NCBI GenBank assembly: GCA_001803705.1
Contig: MHDY01000229.1
Coordinates: 10,572-38,675, forward strand
Source of the DNA: Nitrospirae bacterium GWC2_56_14
Lineage (GTDB): Bacteria; Nitrospirota; UBA9217
Length of the DNA stretch: 28,104 nt
Direction: 5' to 3'
Shown: one piece after another, positions 23,021 through 28,104 of the stretch
How positions within the stretch are numbered: the first letter of the stretch is position 1
How the letters are laid out: each line of letters opens with the position of its first letter
The notes under the pieces: generated by a model
What the model saw: only the letters and a program-made list of their open reading frames with translations
What the model was told of the DNA's origin: nothing
Databases searched by the model: none
Program-made: the position numbers and the translations under genes

Positions 23021-25495
23021 TTAATCGTCCGCTTCTTCCAGTTTATTCTTCGGCGCCGCTTCTTCGCCGCCCTGGTCGAGCAGATAGAACTGGCCTGCCT
23101 TGGGGCCGTTGTTCATATCGGCAAACTGCGTCGGTTCCGTGCCTGTGCGAAACACATCGTCGATTGCATCCACAGCGCCTTCACGCGCCAGCAGCCCGCT
23201 GACAGGATCGATCTTTACGAACACCACATTTTCGGGTGCCGTAAAATCCTCGGCCGGTTTGTCCGCAAGCGCCCGTGCCATGACCGGGATCCAGATCGGC
23301 AGCGCCGACCGGGCGCCGGTCTCCTTGTCGCCCAAAGACGCCTGGGAATTATCGTACCCGACCCAGACGCCCGTCACCATGCTCGAAGCGTAGCCCACGA
23401 ACCAGGCATCCACATAGTTGTTCGTGGTGCCGGTCTTGCCTGCCAGAGGCTTTTCCAGCGATTTTGCTCCGCGTCCCGTGCCCTCGTCCACCACGCTCTT
23501 TAAGAGGCTCGTTACCAGGTAGGCCGTGGTCGGATCAATTGCCTCCTTCGGCTCGGGCTGGTAGCTTTCGAGCACAACGCCATTCCCATCGACGATACTC
23601 TTGATGATGATCGGTTCCGTACGCACCCCCTGCGAAGCAAAGGTCGCATAGGCGGAGGTGAGCTCCAGCGGCGTCACGGCCGAGGAGCCGAGGGCGGTTG
23701 TAAAATCATAGCTGATCGAACTTTTGATACCGGCCTTCCTGGCGAACTCAATGGTCTTGTCCAGCCCGACCTTCTCCAGCAAGGCAACGGTCACGGCGTT
23801 CCTCGACAAGGCCAGCGCTCTCCTGAGCCGCATGGGCCCCAGGAACCGGTCGTCGTAATTCGTGGGCTTCCAGGTCTTCTTCTCGAACTCGCTCTTCTCG
23901 TGGATCACCGGCAGGTCCATGAGGATCGAGGCCGGCGTGAATCCATTCTCGAGCGCAGCGCCGTAAATAAAAGGTTTGAAGGAGGAGCCGGGCTGCCGCA
24001 GCGCCTCGGTGGCGTGGTTGAATCCGCCTTCCACAAAGTCGTATCCGCCGACCAGGGCCCGCACGTAACCGGTATAGGGTTCGATGGAGACTACGGCGCC
24101 CTCAACGAGCGGCGACTGGTCGAGGAAGAACGATGCCAGCTGCTTCTTCCTGTCAAAATCCTTCAGCCGCACCTTGATGATGTCCCCGAGCTGAACGATC
24201 TCGCCGGGTTTCTTGAACTCATCGGGATCGTCCTTGTTCTTTTTCGGCTTGAGAAGCGCCCAGGCCATGCCGTCCTGCATGATGTAACCCATCATGCCGC
24301 GGCCCTTGACCGTAATATAGTAATCACCGATATCGATGACATGGGCATTGAAGATCTCGCCGGGCTTCGCCATCACCCGGATCGCGCTCCTCTGAAGGGG
24401 GTTGGGTTTGAGCGCCTTGAAGCCCACCCTGCCGCGAAAGCCCTGGCGCTTGTCGAGGGCGCGCAAACCTTCCTTGAGCGACGCCACGGCGGTGCGCTGC
24501 AGGTCCATATCAATGGCGGTATAGACCTTGATCCCGCCTTCGTAGAGCCGGTCGGTTCCGTACTTGGCCTCGACATACTTGCGCACGTAGTCCACCAGAT
24601 GCGGCGCCGGATCCTCCTGTGACCGGATGTTCTCCAGGTTCAGCGGCTGGTTATAAATCTGGGCGCTCTGCTCCTCGGTCAGGTACTTTTCGTCCACCAT
24701 GCGCTGCAGTACCTGGCGTTGACGTATCTTGGTCAGGTCCACGTCACTGTAGGGAGAATAGACCATGGGCGCCTTGGGCAGGCCGGCCAGGAGCGCGGCC
24801 TCGGCCTGATTGATCTCCCAGATGTTCTTGCCGAAATAGGTCTTGGCCGCATTCTGCACGCCATAGGCGCCGTGGCCGAAATAGACCTTGTTGAAATAAA
24901 GCTCCAGGATCTCGTCCTTGGAGATCTCCTTCTCCAACCGCCGGGCGAGGATCACTTCCTTGATCTTGCGCGTGAAGCTCCGCTCAGACGACAGGAACAC
25001 CACCTTGGTCAGCTGCTGCGTGATCGTGCTGCCGCCCTGCTTGAGCCTGACCGCAATGATGTCCTTGAGCGCCGCGCGCAGGATGCCGCGGTAGTCCAAC
25101 CCCTTGTGCTGGTAGAAGCGCGGGTCCTCGGTGGCAAGCAGCGCGTCCTTCAGGAACTTCGGCACGCGGGCAAGCGGCACGTAGGCGCCCTTCTCGATCT
25201 TGATCTGGCCGAGCACCCGCCCGTCCTCGGCGAGGATGACCGTGCCGGCGCTCGGTTTATAGTCCTTGAGCGCTTCGACCGTGGGCAGGCCGAAGGAGAA
25301 GATGAAGAACAGCAGCGCAACAAGCAAGACTCCTGCAGCGAACGCGACCACCAGAAGCGCCAAAGCTTTTTGGGGAGTCAGGGAATTGAGCCAGGGCACC
25401 GCGACCGTGAACCAGAACACCTTGAATTTTTCCCAGGCGAGCAAGGCGAACTTCCTTACAGGTTCAAGGATTTTCGTGAACAGTTGTTTCAACAT
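23021..25495 (-). CDS. mrcA: Penicillin-binding protein 1A (bifunctional peptidoglycan synthase)
   Basis: A class A PBP polymerises lipid II and cross-links peptide stems in the periplasm. The 824-aa protein has a cytoplasmic N-terminus, one membrane helix (about 43-70) and a GT51 transglycosylase domain. That domain has catalytic Glu123 in ATEDPRFYQHKGLD, plus GGSTITQQLTK and ELYFNKVYFGHGAYG. An OB-like insert follows (about 370-460), typical of PBP1A. The transpeptidase domain has its nucleophile in QPGSSFKP (Ser504), SRN in ALSRNAVTV, and KTG in LAGKTGTTN. The tail is short and acidic. ATG 25495 has GAGGT about nine bases upstream. It leads the mrcA-ileS-lspA-lgt-rluD run. Confidence 0.96.
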   Translation of the reverse strand: MLKQLFTKILEPVRKFALLAWEKFKVFWFTVAVPWLNSLTPQKALALLVVAFAAGVLLVALLFFIFSFGLPTVEALKDYKPSAGTVILAEDGRVLGQIKIEKGAYVPLARVPKFLKDALLATEDPRFYQHKGLDYRGILRAALKDIIAVRLKQGGSTITQQLTKVVFLSSERSFTRKIKEVILARRLEKEISKDEILELYFNKVYFGHGAYGVQNAAKTYFGKNIWEINQAEAALLAGLPKAPMVYSPYSDVDLTKIRQRQVLQRMVDEKYLTEEQSAQIYNQPLNLENIRSQEDPAPHLVDYVRKYVEAKYGTDRLYEGGIKVYTAIDMDLQRTAVASLKEGLRALDKRQGFRGRVGFKALKPNPLQRSAIRVMAKPGEIFNAHVIDIGDYYITVKGRGMMGYIMQDGMAWALLKPKKNKDDPDEFKKPGEIVQLGDIIKVRLKDFDRKKQLASFFLDQSPLVEGAVVSIEPYTGYVRALVGGYDFVEGGFNHATEALRQPGSSFKPFIYGAALENGFTPASILMDLPVIHEKSEFEKKTWKPTNYDDRFLGPMRLRRALALSRNAVTVALLEKVGLDKTIEFARKAGIKSSISYDFTTALGSSAVTPLELTSAYATFASQGVRTEPIIIKSIVDGNGVVLESYQPEPKEAIDPTTAYLVTSLLKSVVDEGTGRGAKSLEKPLAGKTGTTNNYVDAWFVGYASSMVTGVWVGYDNSQASLGDKETGARSALPIWIPVMARALADKPAEDFTAPENVVFVKIDPVSGLLAREGAVDAIDDVFRTGTEPTQFADMNNGPKAGQFYLLDQGGEEAAPKNKLEEADD

Positions 25496-25541
25496 GAATC
25501 GTAACCTCAGGATATTTCGTTCGTTTTAGGCAGTGTCGGGG

Positions 25542-25570
25542 ATATTAGCATCAGAGCAGGATAAAATCAA
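25542..25570 (-). promoter_or_regulatory. Putative promoter of the mrcA-ileS-lspA-lgt-rluD run
   Basis: On the minus strand TTGATT (25565-25570) and TAATAT (25542-25547) are spaced by exactly 17 bp, and TGC directly precedes the -10 (extended -10). The leader to the mrcA start would be about 40 nt. Confidence 0.5.
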
Positions 25571-25802
25571 ACGAAAAGTTCATTGCTGCCGTGATGCTCG
25601 GGAGCAGAGGAGAGCAAAAAGCCTTGTGTATCGTGCCGTTTGAGTGCGCAGGAAGGTGCTGCGCCGACTTACGTGCGGCCGTCAGTTCTTCATTTGACGT
25701 CACCCTGAACGAGAAGTGAAGGGTCTCGGACGCATGAGAAGCGAGATTCTTCGCTTTGCTCAGAATTACGAATTAAAGTAAATGGATTTACGATGCAACG
25801 CA
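25571..25802. other. Gene-free spacer between macrodomain gene and mrcA
   Basis: No gene is seen. It lies after the macrodomain gene and holds the repeat-like segment listed at 25696-25774. The stretch 25600-25690 shows no recognisable structure and no T-run terminator was found for the macrodomain gene. Confidence 0.5.
25696..25774. repeat. Dispersed-repeat-like segment (CGTCACCCTGAACG...GATTCTTCGCTTTGC)
   Basis: The segment begins GACGTCACCCTGAACGAGAA and continues with GAAGGGTCTCGGACGC and GAGATTCTTCGCTTTGCTCA. From memory this wording (CACCCTGAACG, GAAGCGAGATTCTTCGC) is typical of a very widespread bacterial intergenic repeat. Only one copy is in the window, so the call rests on recognition alone. 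Confidence 0.45.
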
Positions 25803-26342
25803 CTATCCCAGGTTCCTAAATTCAGCCTTGAAATATTCAAGCGCTTCCTTGTCAACAATGCAGAACTCGAGCAGTTCCAGTGACGTCCCGGGATTGCTTT
25901 TCAGAAAAGCGACGCTTCCGGCCACCAGGATCTTTGCGCATTGGTCTTTGGGGAATCCGAAGATCCCGGCGCTGATGGCGGGCATGGAGATGCTTTTGAG
26001 CCCCTTCTCCGCGGCAAGCGCAAGCACGCTGTTAACAGCCCTCCGGAGCTTGGCATCCTCGTCGCCTTCCCCCATCATCGGCCCTACTGCGTGGATCACG
26101 AACCTCGCCTTCAACCTTCCTGCGCCTGTGATCGCAGCCCCACCCACAGGAACATACCCGATAACGTTGCTCTCTTCCTGAATGCCCTGCCCGCCTTTTC
26201 GCACGATGGCGCCGGCCACGCCGCCGCCGTGCCGGAGGTGGGAGTTCGCAGCATTCACAATGGCGTCTACGTTGCGCTCAGTGAGGTCCGCGGAGACGAG
26301 CCGCAGGGTTGTGTGGTCGACCTTCATTTCGAGAATGTCCAT
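25803..26342 (-). CDS. Macrodomain protein (AF1521-like ADP-ribose-binding/hydrolysing)
   Basis: The 179-aa protein is a single macrodomain. The ADP-ribose site is shown by VDAIVNAANSHLRHGGGVAG (about 25-44) and by the phosphate-binding loop PAISAGIFGFPKDQ, with VIHAVGP between. MacroD-type O-acetyl-ADP-ribose deacetylases usually have an aspartate in GGGGVDGAI. Here it reads GGGVAGAI, closer to the archaeal AF1521 branch, so catalytic activity may differ. GGGAGGGC lies about five bases before ATG 26342. A perfect TTGACA lies at 26387-26392 on the minus strand, but I found no acceptable -10. It stands alone, with no ADP-ribosyltransferase, sirtuin or toxin gene beside it in this window. Confidence 0.9.
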   Translation of the reverse strand: MDILEMKVDHTTLRLVSADLTERNVDAIVNAANSHLRHGGGVAGAIVRKGGQGIQEESNVIGYVPVGGAAITGAGRLKARFVIHAVGPMMGEGDEDAKLRRAVNSVLALAAEKGLKSISMPAISAGIFGFPKDQCAKILVAGSVAFLKSNPGTSLELLEFCIVDKEALEYFKAEFRNLG

Positions 26343-26615
26343 AAGCCCTCCCGTTCAGGAAGAGTCTCGCATGGGCACGGTATTGTTGTCAACGAATAAC
26401 ATGAAGCACCATTGAACCTCCGCGAATGAAGAACCGTGCCCTCGGGATCGCGCCCTGCCGGGCGCACGGCGTGCCAGGACGACGCATGCCGCTCACGCTT
26501 TTGCGTGCACAGCCTGGTCCGCACTCAACAACTAATTCCGGGAGACTATAAAGAAAAATGTATCAAGATAAATTTTGTCTTGTTTTTTGTAAAATTCGTT
26601 TTTCTAAAAAAACGG
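26343..26615. other. Gene-free spacer upstream of the repeat-protein gene
   Basis: No credible gene in either direction. The GC-rich part holds a small hairpin GCGCCC-TGCC-GGGCGC (about 26450-26465) and ACGCTTTTGCGT. From about 26545 the base composition shifts abruptly to AT-rich sequence leading to the promoter of the next gene. Confidence 0.5.
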
Positions 26616-26624
26616 TGGTATAAT
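26616..26624 (+). promoter_or_regulatory. Extended -10 promoter of the repeat-protein gene
   Basis: TGG immediately precedes a perfect TATAAT (26619-26624), giving an extended -10. No good -35 hexamer is seen 16-18 bp upstream, but the upstream region is A/T-tract rich. Start of transcription is expected near 26631. Confidence 0.65.
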
Positions 26625-26642
26625 GGAATCAAAAGAAGCAAA

Positions 26643-26654
26643 GTTTCGCGAAAC
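26643..26654. promoter_or_regulatory. 12-bp perfect palindrome next to the ribosome site
   Basis: GTTTCGCGAAAC is self-complementary and abuts the ribosome site GAGGTG (26655-26660). It lies within the predicted leader, so it could be an operator just past the transcription start or a small mRNA hairpin affecting initiation. Confidence 0.4.
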
Positions 26655-26666
26655 GAGGTGACTACC

Positions 26667-27098
26667 ATGAAAAACATTCTAACGGTTTTAACAGCGATCG
26701 GGCTTGTTCTTGCTTTGGGAACGGCCTATACAGCGGTAGCAGAAATTGACGCTCATTCATTTTTAAACACTCTTGACCCCAGCAAGGTTCCCGGGTACGT
26801 GGAGATGGAGACCGGAGCGGTTACCCTTGCGGCGCCAGAAGCACCCTTTATTGAACGGGGTTCAGCGGCTGGCGGAATGAGCAAAACGCAGGACACGTTC
26901 CTGAACTATATCGACCCGAGCAAGGTTGCTGGCTTTGTGGAGCTCGAGACCGGCGCCATCAGCACGGGACCGGCAGCATTTAAGGCGGGAGGGTCGGCTG
27001 CAGGCGGCATCAGCAAGGAGCATGACACGTTCCTGAACTATATCGACCCGAGCCGGGTAGCCGGGTATGTGGACATGGAGACCGGGGTTGTGAATTAA
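26667..27098 (+). CDS. Small exported protein with three tandem repeats (unknown function)
   Basis: The 143-aa product has a signal peptide (residues 1-25, cleavage likely after TAVA). Its remainder is built of three repeats of about 45 residues. Each carries FLNxxDPSKVxGYVExETGxV (aspartates at 37, 83, 127), and the first two end in a GSAAGGxSK linker. The third is truncated after ETGVVN. Repeats 2 and 3 share a 30-bp stretch of identical DNA beginning GACACGTTCCTGAACTATAT, so duplication is recent or the sequence is constrained. It has no cysteine and no further membrane segment. I do not recognise the family. GAGGTGA lies six bases before ATG 26667. Its own promoter and a strong terminator make it a monocistronic unit. 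The frame upstream to 26436 has no start support. Confidence 0.85.
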   Translation: MKNILTVLTAIGLVLALGTAYTAVAEIDAHSFLNTLDPSKVPGYVEMETGAVTLAAPEAPFIERGSAAGGMSKTQDTFLNYIDPSKVAGFVELETGAISTGPAAFKAGGSAAGGISKEHDTFLNYIDPSRVAGYVDMETGVVN

Positions 27099-27157
27099 CA
27101 CGGAAAGGGCGAAAGATAGCCCGAATTGAAGATTCCGAAGATTCCCATAAAGTGAGC

Positions 27158-27197
27158 AGGGGGCTGCCAGAAATGGCTGGTCCCCTAATTTTTTTCA
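27158..27197 (+). terminator. Rho-independent terminator of the repeat-protein gene
   Basis: AGGGG/CCCCT outer and TGCCA...TGGC inner stems close around a GAAA-like loop, with one mismatch and one bulge. They are followed by TAATTTTTTTC. It lies 60 nt past the stop codon at 27098. Confidence 0.85.
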
Positions 27198-27242
27198 GGC
27201 ATAAGTCCAATTGATGCACAGTTAATTGCACAGCCCCCTGCT

Positions 27243-27468
27243 TCCGCGCCTTCTGGATAACTATCGGGCTTTGAATCTTATGGCCTTCTCGCCCACAGAC
27301 GCGGCTGCCTCTTATGCGCTTCATGTTCTTCGAACCGAGGATTTGCGTTCCGCTTCCTTCAAACCCCGCCTCACAACGGTAGCCCTTGCGGTTCGGCTAA
27401 TGGTTCCCGTCATCAGGATCCATAGAGGACTCACACCTCCAAATGAGTGCGCCCTGCCTGTTGCGTAC
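27243..27468 (-). mobile_element. Truncated group IIC intron, 5' part of domain I only
   Basis: Read on the minus strand, about 225 nt match the order of conserved blocks of group II intron domain I, best the bacterial class C type. The blocks are GGAGGTGTGAGTCCTC (from about 27440), AACCGCAAGGG, TTTGAAGGAAGCGGAACGCA, TCGAAGAACATGAAGCGCAT then AAGAGGC, and a GGGC...GCCC hairpin (27262-27293) in the EBS1-loop position. The predicted 5' end is GTACGC at 27468. The exon bases just before it, TTTATG, pair with CATAAG (27277-27282) in that loop. No reverse-transcriptase frame and no domain V or VI is found downstream, so the element is a dead fragment. An open frame on the opposite strand (27226-27531) is a by-product. 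Confidence 0.75.
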
Positions 27469-27470
27469 CA

Positions 27471-27505
27471 TAAAAACAGCGGAGCACCCGATAAGAGTAC
27501 TCCGC
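27471..27505 (-). terminator. Terminator hairpin used as group IIC intron target
   Basis: A stem of 11 bp (27479-27489 with 27495-27505, GATAA loop on the plus strand, two G-U pairs in the minus-strand RNA) is followed on the minus strand by TGTTTTTA. It lies about 180 nt past the stop of the Ig-like gene and directly abuts the predicted intron 5' end. The other side is also T-rich, so it may work in both directions. Confidence 0.8.
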
Positions 27506-27687
27506 TTGTTTGCCTTTTCCTTTTCTCCTAACCCACTCTCTTCAATGAAAGGCAGTTATCAATCGTTCTGCAAATGCATCTATGGCCCTGCCCCCATGTC
27601 TCGTTTGAGATAAAGAACACCAGAGGCCCTAGCCGGTCTCCGGTCGATGAAACACGTTAGAAGGACCCGTTCAAAAACATTTCAGGA
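27506..27687. other. Short spacer without recognisable features
   Basis: Between the terminator hairpin and the stop of the Ig-like repeat gene I see no open frame with a ribosome site and no repeat. It would be the 3' untranslated part of the Ig-like gene's message. Confidence 0.4.
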
Positions 27688-28104
27688 TCAGGGCGTGACC
27701 GTGTAGGTTATCCAGCGCGGCGCCTCATATAATGCGGTGCTTCCCACGTTCCGCACATACACCCGGATGGTATACGTCCCTGCAGTCGCCGGGGTATAGG
27801 AGAAGCTGTTCAATGAGCCGTACGGCTGTTTGACCGTCATCACCCCGCTCGCTGGGTCTTTTACCGCAAATTCATATTCCTTGCTCGCGCCACCACCCGT
27901 TGCCATCGCACTAAAGGTCACCGGTGTGTTCACCGTCTGCGGGTTCGCTGGGCTTGCACCAAGGGTCACGCTCGTGACTGGGGCGGTGACAGTCACGTAG
28001 TAGGCATTCCACATGACCGCTTCGTACGACGCCGGGCTCCCGACGTTCCGTGCGTAGACCCGAATGCTGTAGGTACCGGCGTTCGTCGGGGTATACGAGA
28101 AGCT
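27688..28104 (-). CDS. C-terminal part of a large Ig-like repeat protein (runs off right edge)
   Basis: The frame is open from the window edge to TGA at 27688, giving 138 residues and no start. It holds about one and a half copies of a beta-rich module of about 100 aa. Each copy has SFSYTPxxAGTYxIRVYxRN then VGSxAxYEAxxWxxYxVT. The complete copy begins with APVTSVTLGASPANPQTVNT and includes TPVTFSAMATGGGASKEYEF. This looks like the Ig/fibronectin-like repeats of exported multi-domain proteins in Geobacter-like bacteria. There is no sorting signal at the end, only ITYTVTP. An internal ATG at 28014 is not a plausible start because the module continues upstream. Confidence 0.85.
   Translation of the reverse strand, partial: SFSYTPTNAGTYSIRVYARNVGSPASYEAVMWNAYYVTVTAPVTSVTLGASPANPQTVNTPVTFSAMATGGGASKEYEFAVKDPASGVMTVKQPYGSLNSFSYTPATAGTYTIRVYVRNVGSTALYEAPRWITYTVTP

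Noticed and set aside
21252..23024. 590-codon plus-strand frame opposite ileS
   Set aside because: Entirely antisense to ileS, whose signature motifs are intact. Long antisense frames are expected in GC-rich genes.
26450..26520. Small RNA or terminator in the GC-rich spacer before the repeat-protein gene
   Set aside because: Short hairpins are present, but there is no T-run, promoter or conserved RNA signature that I can identify.
26436..26666. N-terminal extension of the repeat protein (76 extra codons)
   Set aside because: It would place the start upstream of the extended -10 promoter and hide a canonical signal peptide. The ATG at 26667 has a strong ribosome site.
27226..27531. 101-codon plus-strand frame with a plausible-looking protein (ends KSTPLVCLFLFS)
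   Set aside because: It is the antisense of the group IIC intron fragment and its terminator. It has no ribosome site, and its apparent conservation would come from the intron RNA.

Overview
The window is a gene-dense chromosomal stretch of fairly high GC content from a Gram-negative bacterium. Lgt, LspA, lipobox proteins and an outer-membrane-type lipoprotein point to two membranes. The gene order ilvD-ilvB-ilvN-ilvC-psd-pssA-leuA-leuC-leuD-leuB-asd, together with the LeuC/LeuD sizes, recalls Desulfobacterota (Geobacter-like) or Nitrospirota. I cannot decide between these from sequence alone. Almost everything is on the minus strand, so transcription reads from high to low coordinates. The exceptions are rlmN and one small secreted-protein gene near the right end.

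Left half (1-13190): a branched-chain amino acid locus. ilvD, ilvB, ilvN and ilvC make the valine/isoleucine precursors. leuA, leuC, leuD and leuB carry 2-ketoisovalerate to leucine. asd, cut by the left edge, feeds the aspartate family from which isoleucine derives. Two phosphatidylethanolamine genes (psd and pssA, overlapping by four bases) and one lipoprotein gene of unknown function sit inside the run. A terminator-like hairpin and a 28-bp perfect palindrome separate pssA from leuA, so leuA onward may be a separately controlled unit.

Middle (13190-17510): a DUF465/YdcH-like small protein ending in two strong hairpins, an alpha/beta-hydrolase lipoprotein divergent from rlmN, a Pro/Glu-repeat secreted peptide, and a PEGA-domain protein.

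Right half (17577-25495): an envelope and translation cluster on the minus strand, mrcA (PBP1A)-ileS-lspA-lgt-rluD. Beyond it lies an AF1521-like macrodomain protein.

Right end (26343-28104): accessory in character. It has a plus-strand gene for a 143-aa exported protein built of three repeats, with its own extended -10 promoter and terminator. Next is what I read as the orphaned 5' piece of a group IIC intron on the minus strand, lying directly downstream of a terminator hairpin. Last is the C-terminal part of a large Ig-like repeat protein running off the window.

Many intergenic gaps hold imperfect inverted repeats of several unrelated families. Two copies of one family lie in the leaders of leuB and asd. 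I found no CRISPR array, tRNA, rRNA or complete insertion sequence.
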